A stretch of 64,000 nt of DNA from positions 208,989 through 272,988 of the forward strand of contig JAPTJF010000024.1 of the NCBI GenBank assembly GCA_029339195.1, read 5' to 3'. The stretch comes from Micractinium sp. NFX-FRZ (taxonomy: Eukaryota; Chlorophyta; Trebouxiophyceae; Chlorellales; Chlorellaceae). The number at the start of each line of letters is the position of its first letter. Positions within the stretch are counted from its first letter, which is position 1. The position numbers were made by a program, and so were the translations under genes. Under the pieces are notes generated by a model. It searched no databases. It saw only the letters and a program-made list of their open reading frames with translations, and had not been told where the DNA came from. Positions 10,911 to 23,809 of the stretch are shown here, in pieces.

Positions 10911-13900
10911 ATGCAGGCAGCAGCAGCCGCCACTGGCGTGATGGCGTCCCGCCCGATGCAGGCAGCCCGCCCCAGGTGCGCTGCACTGGCTGGGCGGACC
11001 ACGCAGAACCGCACCACCACCCACACCGCTCCGGCCCACCAAGCGCATTCCCCTCCTCTGCCCTGCAGGGTGCAGCAATTCGTTGCCCCGGCGCCACGGC
11101 GGCGCGCCAGCTCCAGGCAGCTCGCCGTGAGCGTGCGCGCCGAGCGTGAGTGGGCGGCGGCGGGCGGTCTGGGTAGGAGGCGTGAGGGCGGACGCTGGGT
11201 CTCGTGTCGCTGCATATTGATGCATCACTGGCAATTGATCTGATCAACCGCAAGCCTGATCACGAGGCTGCCTGAGGGCAGCCACTCTCTGAGTGCAAGC
11301 AGCCCTGCTCGGCGGGGCCGTCCAAGCGCCGTGCGGCGCCCACACAGCGCCCGCAAAGCCAGCCGCCCGGCAGCAAAACACGCCCCACGTCAGCGGCTCA
11401 GTTTTGCGGCCGGCAGCAGCAGCATAACTTTCCAGGCGGTACCCTGGGTGGCAGGATACATGGCTGGCCAAGTGGAAACGGCAGCCGTGGGGGCATGCGG
11501 AGGCCCGCTCAGGAGCAGCCCGGGTGTAGCCCGCTCAGCAGCCCCTGCCGTGCCGCCGCTGCCCCAGTCTTGCTGCACTGCCAAGCAGCACGGCTCACCT
11601 GCCACAGGCGCTCCCCACTCAGCACCACCGGCCTCCACAGCACCCCTCTGCCCTGCCATCCGTCAGGGATCATTGCATCCCTCCCCCCCATCTTGTTTCC
11701 TCCCCTCCTAAGCCACAGCCGCCATTCCATGACCAATGAGGGGCACTCCCTTGTGGGTTGCTTCCACGAACCCTCCCCATCCCCTCACCTTACCCGCACA
11801 ATGCCGTCCTCACCCGCCGACCTCGTACTGTGCACACAACTAAGCGCTGCCCTCCCCCCTGTTCTCTGCAGTGTACGACCCTCCCACCGTCGCCGACGCC
11901 AAGAACAAGTTTGTGAGCGCCTTCAAGAAGCCCCTGCCTGCCATCTACTCGACGGTGGTGCAGGAGCTGCTGGTGCAGCAGCACCTGTTCCGCTGGAACA
12001 AGCAGTACCGGTACAGCGAGGTGGGTGCTGGGGCAGGGATTACTAGTTGCCAGTTGTTGGGTGCACTGAGGACCAGCTTTATTGGGTGCAGTGACGACCA
12101 GCTGGATTTGTGTGTAGAGTTGAGAAGTTGGAGAGGCCCGGCTGGTGCAGCAGCACACGTTCCATGGGGACTGCAGCGTGCAGCGAGGCAGGCGAGGCGT
12201 GGTGGGTCCAGGCTCACGCCTGCCGTCATGTGCCTCAACTCTTCGCGGCAGGAGGGCGGGGTGCCCTTGGCAAGTGAGTACACAGTGAAAGACCGTGAGT
12301 GCCACCCCGTCTTGTTGCCGGGCCACCGCCCTGGGCACAAGGCGGCCCCCTTGCGCAGGCGCTGCTGGTACTTTGTTGTAACCTTGTGTCTCCTGTTGTG
12401 TGCCCCCTCCCCTCCCCGTGCTGCGCCAACAGGTGACCGCCCTGGGCATCCGGAGCATCTTTGAGCAGGTCCTGGGGGGCCTGCCTGAGGCGGAGCGCGA
12501 GCTAGGTGCGCAAGCAGCGAATAAATCGAGCCGCCATATTGAGCCGCCAGGCCACGTTTGTTGGCCAGAGTTGTCTCCAACGTTTTGCGCTTGGTGATGG
12601 ACACCTGTCTGACACAGGCCGGCAGCCGATGCCAGGACCTCTAGCGGCTGTGGGAGCATTGGGGCCCTGTATGTGCCTTGCATTGCGCCTCATGTGCCCC
12701 GCTGCGCCTCGTGCTGCAGTGCAGTGTTTGGCTGCCTCTCAGCCTTGTGTTCCCCGGTCCCACCATGTCTTACGTGTGTGTGTGCTCTCGTCCTTTCTTC
12801 CCCGCAGTGTTTGATGCCTTCATCCAGGCCCTGGAGGAGGACCCCGCACAGTACCGCAAGGGTGGGTGCAGTACCGCGCGCCAGCAGGGGAGGAGAAGGC
12901 TGTGCGTTGGTGGATCATTGAAAGTGGCACACCTATGATGGTGGCGTTCCCAATCGCCCACGCTGCCCCACGCCTGCCTCACGCCTGCCCCTGTTCTGCC
13001 CCTGTTCTGCCCCTGCCGCAGACGCTGCTGCCATGGAGGAGTGGGCGCGCGGCCAGACGGCCATCACTCCTGACGCTGCCGGCGACATTGGGCAGAAGGC
13101 GCTGGCAGTGGTGGCGGCGTCGGCGGCAGAGGTGCGCGCCGCCTGCAAAGCGCGCTGCCGGGCAGGCTGGCCCCGTGCCGTGCCGCCCGCTCTGCCTGCC
13201 TCCCCCTGCTGCGCCCTGCTTGCCAGCTGCTGCACCTGCCACGCCCGCATCTCCGCTGCACCTCATCTGCTCATGCACTTGCCCGCCCACACCCCAGTCC
13301 CCCCTGCACTTCCCCTCCCCTCCTGTGCCTCCCTTGTCGTGTGCCGGGCTGCTCCCCTTGTGCACCGAGCCCGTTGCCTCTCCTTGCATGCCTGCTGTTT
13401 CTGACAACCCCTTCATTGTTCCCGCTGCTGCAGGGCAAGTTCCTGTACACCAAGTTCTTTGCCGTGGGCCTGTTCCGCATGGTGGAGCTCACCGGTGGGT
13501 GGGGCGCTGTGGGGGCAGGGCAGGCAGGGTGGTCATGAAGCTTGCCATTGGGTGGGGGCAGGGCGGGCAGGGCGGTTGTGGGGCACTGGTGCGAGAGTGC
13601 GCTGTCGCAACAGGGGCGGCAGTAGCAGCAGCGGCGGCGGCAGGGGGGCTGACTACAGGCGTGGGCGTGGTCCGCGTGGTGGAGGGGTTGTGCGGTGGGG
13701 CGGGGCGGGGCGGGGCGGTTGGGCAATCTGGTTGGATGGGGCGGGCAGGCAGGCAGGTAGGATGGGGACCGGCTGCGACTGACCCACGCACTTCTCCACC
13801 TCACGCACCCCACGTCTTTTCACCCGACCCTCCCCCACATCTATCTGGTTCTCTTCCGTCCATCTCTCTGTGCCTGCAGGCTCCAAGGACCCCAAGACGC

Positions 13901-14390
13901 TCACCGGCCTGGTCAAGGCGCTGGGCCTGAGCCAGGAGCGGGTGAATGCCGACCTGATGACCTACAAGGGGGTGCTGTCCAAGCTGGAGTCGGCCAAGGA
14001 GATCATGAAGGTGCGGTGTTGCATTGTGTTGCATTGCGTGGGGGGCGTGAGTGTTGCATTGTGCTGGTTGGGACGACATTGTGAGCAATGCAGGGGTGTG
14101 GGCGGTTTGGAGCCCCCGTCGGGGTGCATGCCAGGTTTGCAAGAAAGATGCCTGAGAGGTGCCCCGGCCTTGTGGAGATGCAGCGGCGCGAGCAGCAATG
14201 CACAGGACTTTATTTGAAATCGACCGGGCATCAAGGGACACCTTGTTTGACGTGCTCTGTCTGTTTGGGCCCGCAGGAGTTCCTGGCGCGCGAGAAGAAG
14301 AAGCGGGAGGAGCGCGAGGCGGAGAAGGCTGCCAAGGCGGCTGCCAAGGCGGCCCCCGCTGAGGCGGCCCCCTCTGAGTCCACCGCCTGA
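10911..14390 (+). CDS. THF1: THYLAKOID FORMATION 1 / Psb29 protein
   Basis: Nine exons: 10911-10975, 11069-11145, 11872-12020, 12433-12505, 12808-12861, 13022-13131, 13434-13494, 13880-14010, 14277-14390; 277 residues. The first roughly 45 residues are an Ala/Arg/Ser-rich chloroplast transit peptide. The mature part follows the family closely: YDPPTVADAKNKFVSAFKKP, then IYSTVVQELLVQQHLFRWN, VFDAFIQALEEDPAQYRKDA, MEEWARGQTA, FLYTKFFAVGLFRMVELTG, and a lysine/glutamate-rich coiled coil at the C-terminus. THF1/Psb29 is needed for thylakoid biogenesis, for FtsH protease accumulation and photosystem II turnover, and for sugar signalling in plants. Length fits the family. Intron 3 holds a weak copy of the exon 3 segment (about 12142-12170 versus 11968-11997). 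Confidence 0.95.
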
Positions 14391-15636
14391 GCAGCAGGGC
14401 CAGTAGCTGGCACATGCCGACAAGCCCGCTGGCCGGCATGCGCTGGCCTGGGCTGCTGGCGCCTGCTGCAGTGCAGCTCGCCTCCGTACTCGCCCTCTGA
14501 TGCGGTGTGCACAGCCGCCACCGCGCTCGCGCCCACCTGCATGCACCCTCACCACTTGCGCGCACCGCCGCACTCCATCCCTGCACTCACTCACTTCGAT
14601 GCCTGCAGTTTTGTTGCGCCCGCCCGCCGGGCCCCATACGCCTGCCACAAACGAGAGACGCACCCCAACCCACTGCGTTTAATTTTCCCGCACCTTTCCC
14701 GTGCCCTGCCACGAGCGGCGGGCAGTTCCGTAGGCGCGCGGTGCCGCGCCGGCGCCGCCCTTTCCCTTTTCGTCTACCCCACGATTTATGCTCCCTGCTT
14801 CGTCTGTGGCACAGTTTGCCTCCCAACTCCTGTCAGCTTTGGTGTTATGAACTGCCTCTCACCGCACAACCCAAGTTGCCGCAGAGGGCAGGAAGAGTGT
14901 TGGACCGGGTAGTGGATGCAACAGTCCAGATTCGCAGTGTGTGCAATCAGGTTGTGCTCTAGCTGCCTACCCAGAAAGCGTCCCGCAGCTCCGAGGGGGG
15001 TTGGCGTGCCCTGGGTGCTGCTCGCAACCCCTGGGCAGCGAGCACGAAAAGCTGACCATCTCCCTGTGCCTGGCCGGTCCGGGCACCACCGCAGCGTGCA
15101 GTGCAGCAAGGCGTAGGCGCGCTTGCCTGCTTGATCAGGTGTGTGCAGTTCCACAGCGCTGGCCCTCCAGGGCATGAAGCACATGGGGGGGCTTGCTGGG
15201 GTGTGAGAAACAGGCAAGCGATGGGCAGCACAGCGTCACGCGGCGGGGAGTGGGCAGGCGGGCGGGAGCAAAAAATGGGTCAGCAAGTGCGGGCACGAGC
15301 TCGTCGGGAGTGCCGGAAACAACGTGCAGGTGGGGAGGAAGTCAAGGAAAGGCGGGGGCAGGCGCGGGTGGCCATCGCCGTGCAACATGCTGTGCTGCGG
15401 CGGGCATGCCATGCTGGTCCGTGCTGTGCAAGCCCGCCTCCAAGTTACGGAAAAGAGCAAGGCGCCCGCGGCACCTGGTGCCCCCGCTGCCGCCGGCGCC
15501 GCTGTAGCTGACGCCGCCAGCGCGTCTGTCAGTCGTCCCCTGCCCTGCCTGCCACGTTGGCTGCAGCCAACAAGCTCCGCCATCGGCTGGGGGCACCAGC
15601 AGGCGGGGCAGGGAGGCGCCTGCTGCAGTCCTGCGC
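14391..15636. other. Convergent intergenic region, THF1 and Rxt3-like gene
   Basis: 1.25 kb holding the two 3' UTRs. No gene recognised. No clear TGTAA signal was found for either gene. Confidence 0.5.
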
Positions 15637-18600
15637 CTACTGAGCGGGCGCCGCCGCCGCGGCCCCATTCGGCTTGCCGGTCTGCGGCGTGAAGTGGATG
15701 CGTACCAGGGGGTACAGCTGGCCGCGCAAGCTCACGCCGGTCGCGCCCCACTGCGGAGCAAGCCGAGAAGGAGGGGTGGGAGGGGTAAGGAGGCATGGGG
15801 ACACAAAGCCAGGCGGGTGATGCCAGCAAAGGACAGCCAGAGGCATCCTGTTCTTGCCTTAGCGGCTGCCCCCCTCACAGCAAGCGCGAGGCACTCGTGG
15901 GAGTGCTGCGTGACCGCTTGCCCAACACCTCGCACGATCCTCTGAAACCTCCCCCAAAACCTCCTCCCATGCCACGCCCCGCCTCTCCCATCCACCACAT
16001 GTCTTATGTGGATCTCCCCCCGCCCCCCAGGTCCTCCCTGCATGGCTCCCTCCTTCTCCCCAAAAGGCAGGGGCAACCCGAACTATTGCACAAGCGCACG
16101 CCTGCCCCCCCAACACACAGACCCAACCATAAGCCCCACCCACCCCACCCACGTACATGCGCAGCTGGCAGCAGCAGGGCAGCACCCATCTGCACGTCCT
16201 CCCACCCACCCCACACCACCCCCATCGGCTGGCAGCAGCAGTGCGGCGCGCCTACCTGGATCTCCTCCCAGCTCAGGTCGTCGTGCAGCACGGCCCGCTC
16301 CCCCTCGGGCAGAGGCGCCCCCAGCTTCTGCATCAGCGCCGCCGGCAGCGGGCGGCGGCAGCGGGAGAAGCGGTAGCGCTCCGCCCCGCCGCCCGCCGCC
16401 TCGCCGTCGGCCTCGTTGCCGCCGCCGGCGCCGCTGCTGCTGGCTGAGGGCAGGTGGGCCAGCTCAAACCGCTCCCTGCAAGAGGCAACAGGGGGTGCGC
16501 ACTTGAGCAAGCCTGTGTGTCTGTGTGTGTTTCTGTGCTTCATGATGCGATGTTAATGTTATTTGGTTTTCTAACGCTCACTACACAGGCAGCAGCAGGG
16601 CCAACAGAGGGACAATGGTGTCGGGGCGCCACCAGGGAGCAGCCGGCACAGGCACATGTTGGCCGACGTCATCGCATGCAGCGCACACTAGGCCGGGCCA
16701 GACACAGCGGCATGTGTACCCCAGGCATCTGTGTGTTGCCCCTGCCCCAGTTGCCCCCTCGCTCATACGCGCGGCGGCAGGCAGAGCGCAGAGGGCCTGT
16801 GGGTCCACAGCCCTGGCACGACCCCGGCACATCAGAATGCTACGCATCAGAATGCAACGCGCATGCTGAATGCAACACCGGCACGCACCCGTGGGTCTCC
16901 ATGTACAGCACCGAGGCCTTGAGGCGCGCCGAGGTCCACTCGTGCGGCTTCAGCCCTCGGTCCGCCACCGCGTGCAGGTTGTACTTGGGCCACGGCTCAT
17001 TCACCAGGTTGAACATCACAGTCACCTCCTGCACTCATTTGGATTGAGACGCGCGTCATTTAGCACACGGGATGATACGCTCTTCTTTACTGGCTGGCCA
17101 GCGGCACGCACTCTGGCAGAGGCAGCAGCAGAGGCACCTCCTCCCCCCCTCAAATCCTGCCCCGTCTGCAGCCGCCCTGAAGCGCACTGCGCTGTGCCTG
17201 CGCCCGTGCGCCAGCGAGGGCACGCACCTGCACCTGCCGCTGCCGCCCGCCGGCGCCGCTGCTGCGTGTGATGATGCGCTCCATGTGCGACGGGGTGAAG
17301 GTGGGAGCCGCCGCAGGCACGCCCTGCAGGCAACACCAGCGGTGATAAGGTTCGTTGGGAAGCCGGCAAGGTCATAGCCAGCGCAGAGACGCAGCCAGAT
17401 GAACGCGTGTGCATGCGTGCGTGCACAGGACATGCCCGCCAGGACGTATGCAACACTCACTACCGGCCGGGGTGGTGTTGTCATGCCATGCACAGCACGG
17501 CACAGCATGCACAGCACAGCACAGCATGCCGTGCACAGCATGCAGCCCACCTCCAGGTTGGGTGCCAGGTCCACGCTGGCCCCGCTGCGCGTCACCACCC
17601 AGCACTTCTCCACGCCGTACGAGCAGCCCTGCTGTTGTCGGGGCACGGCACGGCACAGCACGGCAGGGGTGAGCACAGCACGAGTGGGCACACAGCGTGG
17701 GAGTACATGGCAGCCTGTTCATCTCCGGTGGGCTGTGGTGGGCCACAGCACAGCATGGGAGCAGCGGGTGTGGCTGGTGTTGGCGGCTGTCGGCAGGTGC
17801 GTGGACCGACACTTGGCTTGAGCAGGGTCTTCCTTCCCTTCCCTCGCATGCGGCGCATGCCTTCTTGTCTCGCTTGGTGCCGCCAGGGGCACAATCAAAC
17901 AGGGTTCGACTTGCTAACCATGCATTGCCACAACCAGCACCGAATCCACTCACCTCAATCGGCGCAGCCCAGGCGCGCGACCGAATGGAGTTTCGGGCGG
18001 TGGATGGGTAGCGCTCCAGCGGCGCCTGCGGCTTCAGCACCGCCCGCACCTCCGCCACTTGCGCCGGCGGGTGCGTGACTGCGGGCAGGCAGGCGGGCAA
18101 GCGGCGACAGTGGCGGCAGGGTGACAACAGCAGGAGGGTCCGCTTGTGTGACCACAGAATCTCTTCTGGGTGCCACTTGCCAAGGCAGGTATGCAGGATC
18201 TCTGCACCCGCTGCTGCGGGCGGCCACCACCCAGGCAACCCCACCCCTCGCCGTGCCGCTCATCCCCGTGCACATCAGTGGTGCCAGTACCGTGGCCGCA
18301 GTGCATGAGAGCCAGCAACAGGTACTCGTCCTTTTGTGTATACAACACTGGCTCACTTTCAAGGTCCACTAACCCTCTTTGCAGCAACGACACCATTAGG
18401 GTTCCCTGATTCATACTCGCATGGCCACGGTTAGTTAGCTTAGCTTTAGCCCCCCACCTCCCCCACCCCACCCTCCCAACCACCACCCCCCCAGCCAGCC
18501 GAGCGAGCTCACGTGAGTGGTACCAGTAGCCGCAGTGCATGAGTACCGCCACCAAGTCGGAATCCTCTGTGTAGACGTCGCTCCCCCACAGCTGCCGCGC

Positions 18601-18776
18601 CCGCACCTGCCGGTTGTTGCTGGTCAGGCAGTGGGCGGGGATGCGCACCTGGGCGCGTGCACGGTAGGGAGGGAGAGGTAGGGAAGGGAGCGGGGAGCGT
18701 GGGTCAGGAGGGAGGCGGGGGGACAAAGGGGATTGCAGGGGCGGTAGGACAGGCAGGCCAGGCGTGGGGTGCCCCA

Positions 18777-18815
<39 letters not shown>

Positions 18816-19889
18816 CAGCAGGCTCTGTTCAAGAGCCGCAGCGCAGCAAAGATGCTAGCCAGCATGGCCTGGCCAGCCGGCACTGCGCTGCTAGCGTGGC
18901 ACGCTGCAGCGGCGCAGCGACGTCACCCCATGCACCGCATGCCCGCACTCACTACCCCGGGGCGCTGCCATGACGTTGACAGGCACCACCGCCATCGCAT
19001 GCCCACTTTGCCACGCCCCGCTGGGCCCAGCCGTGCGCACCCCACAGCTGTGCAACAACACAGGTGCACAGCACAGGTGCAGGTCCACATGTTTGGCTCG
19101 GCTAGGTGTACACACCTCCACCGACTGCGAGGCGCCCTCCTTGCTGTAATAGCTGCGCAGGTCCCGCAGCGGCTCCCCATCCTTATACATCAGCATGGGC
19201 AGCCGAGGGCCTGCGGGGCGGGTGCATGGGCAGGCGGGCAGGCAGGTAGGTAAGCCGGCGAGGGCGGGCCGGCCGGCGTGCCAGCTGGGGTGTGCGCAGC
19301 CAGGTGTGGCGGGGCAGCTGGGGACAGCCGGTATGAAAGTGCAGCGGCCACACGGCTGCTGCGTGGCAGCAGCGCCTCTGCGCTGTGCTGCTGTGTGGCA
19401 TGCACAAGCCTGCGAGTAGGCTGGTGAGGGTGGACGGGCAGCAGCACCGGGAACACCCCCATTGGCAGCACAATGTAGCAGTGCTTCTGTGCCCAAGTGG
19501 CCGGGCGAACTGGACAGCAGCACAGCTGCCAGTCCGGCAAAGGGACGCAGAGCAGCCGCCACTGCATGCACTGCTGCAGACACATGCGCTGCTGCACGGC
19601 TGCTGTGGCGCTGCAGCACAGGCTTTGTGTCGGCGCAGCGGGCAGCATGCATGCCCCGTCCTGGCACCCCAACGGGGCAGGGTGCAAACACGACAGCAGG
19701 CAGGCACACCAGGGCCACCGGCAGCAGCAGCTCGGCAGGCACACCCAGAACCACAGCAGCCAGCAGCCCACCTGGCTTTTTGACCTCCGCTAGCACAGCA
19801 CCCTGCTGAGCCATCCCAGGCTGGTCCAGCCGTGGCTTGGCAGCCATCTGTGCCACCCCTCCGTTGACCTCGGCTGGACGCTTGGACAT
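15637..19889 (-). CDS. Rxt3-domain protein, HDC1-like histone deacetylase complex subunit
   Basis: Nine exons on the minus strand: 19889-19772, 19210-19116, 18648-18513, 18078-17954, 17628-17551, 17323-17228, 17028-16889, 16475-16256, 15750-15637; 373 residues. The core matches plant HDC1 and fungal Rxt3: VRIPAHCLTSNNRQVRARQ, LWGSDVYTEDSDLVAVLMH, RNSIRSRAWAAPIE, CSYGVEKCWVV, VTVMFNLVNEPWPKY, and TSARLKASVLYMETHG. Rxt3/HDC1 is a subunit of the Rpd3-type deacetylase complex (nuclear, transcriptional repression). It is much shorter than Arabidopsis HDC1 and keeps mainly the conserved domain. The same frame is open upstream to 20162 and could add 91 residues; I chose 19889 because the following MSKRPAEVNGG is a plausible start. 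Intron 3 holds a decayed copy of the LMHCG-coding junction near 18285-18345. Confidence 0.88.
18780..18812. repeat. (CTG)n microsatellite in Rxt3-like gene intron
   Basis: About eleven CTG units on the plus strand, within intron 2 of the Rxt3-like gene. Only a repeat; no product. Confidence 0.85.
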
Positions 19890-20924
19890 TATGCCGCCGC
19901 TGCCGAGTGCCGTGCCTTGCGCTCTCTCCCCCAGTCTCGGATGTCCTGCTGGCAGCTGGCGCCTCAGGTGGACTGCCCTCTGTCGACGATGCTGCCCTCC
20001 TGGGAGCCGCCAAGGGCGCTGGGGAAGGCCTCCTGCCGCCGGCAGGCGGTGCTGGTGCGGCAGGGGTTTGGAGGGTGAGCCTTTCCCAGCCTGAGGCCTG
20101 CTGATCGGCTCCGGCTTGCGAGGCGAGTGGGGCGGCAGTGTGGTCCCGGGGTACAAACTCAACAGTGGGCAGTGGTTGACGGAGGACCGGGGACCGGGCT
20201 CTATTGGGCGCAGCAGCAGCTCAGCAGGGGGGGAGGTGCGTGCAGTTTGGCTCCCCGGCCTGTCGGGATGCTCTGGCTAGGGTGCATCTGTGTCGTGCAT
20301 GCGCGCACTGCAAGCAGGCTTGACCGCGATACAGATGAGAGATTTCAGGGGCCACCGCCGGCCCCGCCTTGCAACCCGCCGACGCAGCCGTGCACAGGCG
20401 TGCGCTGCAGCAGCTGTGGGTCCCAGAAGCATGAGGGCACGAGGGCCTGGCATATCCATTGTTGTGTTCCAAACCATCAATAACGTGCAGGCCGAAGAAC
20501 TGTGGGTGTGTCGTGCCTCCTCAAAACCGCCGGGTTGCGTCAACCAATGCAGGTGCGGGGTGGGCACACAGTGGACGCTCCGCGAGGGCGGGTGTCTTGG
20601 TCAGCAATACATTAGCGCTGCGCTTTGGTGGAGGGCAGATCAGAAGGTCAATGCCCAACAACCCTTGGATGTCCAACCTCTTTCTCCTGGCTAGCCATGG
20701 CTCGGCGCCAGGTTTGCGCCCGCCCGCCAGCTGTGCGCTGGCGAGAAGTTACCCTACACCTGCGGCGAGCACCCAACCCGCCTTCTCACCCACTCTTCTG
20801 GGGTCTTCATACCTCCAATTGCGCTGGCCCGGTACCTGTGCCTGCCAGCAAACCTCGTGACGTTCGCCGGCAAAGCAACGCGCATTCCAAGCACTGGCCG
20901 TGTCCAGCCTGATCAGCTATTTGT
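19890..20924. other. Divergent intergenic region, Rxt3-like gene and GT8
   Basis: About 1.0 kb with both promoters. The part up to 20162 stays open in the Rxt3 frame and may be an N-terminal extension. No other gene is supported. Confidence 0.45.
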
Positions 20925-23358
20925 ATGCAGCATGATGCGATCGCAGCAGTCATGGGCCTGGCCAGCCGAGTGAAAGAGGGCAGCGGCAGCGCAGCCGACT
21001 TGGAGGTCGGGGCCGCGCACTGGGAGGGCCTAAAGCTCCGCTCCCGCCCCTCCTCCACCGATCTAAGCGGCCTGGGGGCTGCGGCGGACAGGTGCGCTGC
21101 GTCAACCTCCACCGGCCTTCAAAACGCGGTCTGCACTGTGCTTCGTCTCCGGCTCCTGCAGCCTGCCCGATGCCCCGTTGTGAAATTCTGGAGCATTCTG
21201 CCTCTCTTGCAGGCCCTCGTTTGGCAGCCGAGCCAAGGGCCTGACGGGTGGCAGCAGTGGCGGCGCAGGCCGCTCGCCGCGCCTCACACCAGCCCTGGGC
21301 TCGGTGCTGCGGCGCAGCTGGAGGCGCAGCCTGAGTGCGGCGCTGGCGCTGACGCTGGCGCTGGTGCTGCTGTTCCGCCACCGCCAGCTTTACCGCACCG
21401 GTCAGGATGCAGTGGCCAAGCTGTACTATGGTCTCGACCCCAACATGCTGGGCCGCAGCGATGCGCTCTTCCCTGCACCCGTCTGCTGCCGCGACGAGGC
21501 ATGCCAGCACCCACGTGGCAGTTACGGCGGCGACGGCGATGGCAGCAGCACCCAACAGCAGCAGCGGCAGCACCCACGTGCAGCGGTGGTCACCTATCTG
21601 CGGGACGACAGCTACCTGCCGCTGCTGGCGCAGCTGGACTGCACGCTGCGCCGCTCAAACCCGCACCTGGAGCTGGGGCTGATGCACGTGGAGGGTGAGC
21701 TGGCGCCCGCCAGCCTGGACCTGGCACGTGCCCTCAACATCACCCTGCTGCCCGTGGAGCCGCTCGACTTCCCAAACACCTACGAGGCCAGGTGCGGCCA
21801 AAACATCCGCCAGCGGCGCGGCTGCTGGGCTGCTGGGCGGCATGCATTGCGAACAGCATGTGCCCAGGAGAAGTGGTGCTCTGTGATCACATCGCCACGC
21901 GCCTGCCTGCTTGCCTGCGAGCCTTGTACACCAAGCAGCTGCCTGAGCCCCCTGCTTTCCCACCCGCCGTCGCCCTTCATGACGTGCAGGTACGGCCGCA
22001 ACTGGCTCAAGGTGCGAGCGCTGGGGCTGACCCAGTACGACGCGGTACTGCTGGTGGATGCTGACGTGGCGGTGGTCAGCAGCGGGCTGGACGCCATCTT
22101 CTCGCTGCCCGTGGAGTTTGCCGCGGTGTGGGACCAGAGCAAGTGGCTCAACAGGTGCGGTGGCAGGGGGAGGGGAGGGGCAGGCAGGGGATGCGGCAGG
22201 CATGCGGGTCGGGGGCGCAAAGCAGGCAGGACGCTGAGAATGGGGTGTAGGCGGGGCAGGGCGGCACGGCGAGGCAGGGCAGCAGGCCTGCTGGGGGCTT
22301 GTAAGAAGCTCCTCTCCTGCTGCCTGTGCTGGCATGCTGGCATCTGCACTGCTGCCGTGCCAGTGCACCAGCATTGGTCCTGAATAACGCCAGCACCATC
22401 CATCTGCCAACCCCACTCACAACTGCCTGTTTCTCCTTGGTCTCTGCCTCCACCCTTGCGTGCCCGCAGGTTCCGCACAGCCGTCACCGGCATCAACGGG
22501 GGCGTGTTCCTGCTGCGCCCTTGCGCTGCCGTGGAGGCTCACATGGTGGCGTTGGTGGAGGAGCACCCCAAGCTGCGCTTTGTGCACAACACCGCAGAGC
22601 AGGACTTCTTTGGCTGGTGAGCAGGAGGTTGGGGCAGGCGTGTAGTGGGGATGGGAGACGGGAGAGGTGGGGGGGAGCAGGCGTGGACCGGGAAGACTGG
22701 GGAGCGGGTGGATATTTCAGGCGTAGATGGGAGGCGGGAGACTGGACAGAGGGTGTTTTGCCGGCTCAGCAGCTAGTGCAGGCCGGCGGTCATGTTGCCA
22801 TCCCTCTCACCCCCACCCCCACTTGGCCTTCCTCCCTGCAGGTACTACCGGTACACGGGTGCCACGCTGCCGCTGCAGTGGAACTGCCAGGCGGAGCAGT
22901 GCCTGGTGGGGGGCCTCACTGTGGGAGGCGTGCGCCCAAAGATAGTGCACTACACGGGGAACAAGCCCTTCAAGGGGGCGCGGCCTGGCTCCTTGGGGCA
23001 CGAGTACTTGTGCACGGCCCAGGAGCTGGCGCAGCGGGCGCAGGGCATCATGCCGGCGGGTGCTGCACCCGCGGCGGCGGCGGCGGCGAGCGAGGGCGCG
23101 CCGATGGGACAGCAGCAGCAGGAGCAGGCGGGCGAGGCACAAGAGCAGGCGGAGGTGGAGGCTGCAGCTGCTAGAGTGCAGCAGGAGGGGCAGCAGCAGC
23201 AGCAGCAGGAGCAGCAGCAAGAGGAGGAGCCTGCAGTGAAGGTGCAGCCGCTGGGCGGCGGTGAGCCGGCCCTGGATGGCGCCACTCTGGAGAGCGTGCC
23301 CGTCCCAGACGCTGGTGCGTTTGTCCAGCACGGCGACAGGCAGCTGCCTGGACACTGA
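20925..23358 (+). CDS. Type II membrane GT8-family glycosyltransferase (glycogenin-like)
   Basis: Five exons: 20925-21091, 21213-21791, 21990-22154, 22470-22616, 22842-23358; 524 residues. A cytosolic N-terminus is followed by one membrane segment at about residues 93-109 (SLSAALALTLALVLLF), so the catalytic part probably lies in the Golgi lumen. The GT8 fold is shown by AAVVTYLRDDSYLPLL, NTYEARYGRNWLKVRAL, the metal-binding DxD motif D272-A-D274 in LLVDADVAVV, TGINGGVFLLRP, and the H389-x2-G-x-KP motif (HYTGNKPF). GT8 enzymes transfer hexoses from nucleotide sugars (glycogenin, galactinol synthase, glucuronyltransferases); acceptor and sugar cannot be told here. The last roughly 100 residues are Gln/Glu/Ala-rich and partly CAG-encoded. 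A second ATG at 20952 is possible. Confidence 0.85.
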
Positions 23359-23716
23359 TGCAGTTCAACCACGCATTCCGCTGCCCAGTCCGAACGTGCC
23401 TTGCAGCACTGAATGCCTAGAATGCGCACTAGGGCCCCTTCTGCACACCCTTTGTCCCCACCCCAGGCGGGTCTGCCGGCAGCCCATGTCAGAGCTGCCC
23501 TGCATTTCGAGCAGCCTGCCGAGCTTTTGTCCTCTGCTTGTGTTTCACCCTCCCTTGTAGACTGGCTTTGTGCCCATACCACGACTTTTCCCCTTGCCGT
23601 GATCCCCTGATTTTTCTCCCTGTTTTCGCCTTCCCCTCATTGGAGGGCCTCCCTGCGTTTGCCCCCTCTGTTTACCCTCCATTGATCTTCCCCAGCAATG
23701 CCTGGGTTCTCTGCGC

Positions 23717-23721
23717 TGTAA
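23717..23721 (+). promoter_or_regulatory. TGTAA poly(A) signal, GT8 gene
   Basis: TGTAA about 360 nt past the GT8 stop and about 90 nt short of the stop of the convergent RBMX2-like gene. Confidence 0.5.
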
Positions 23722-23809
23722 ATGTGCTTGCATCACATCACAGATTGCGGGAGCTGTCACGCAAGTTGGAAGGGGCAAGGAGGGCAGTGCTGTGTTGTAC
23801 CACGCTGCC

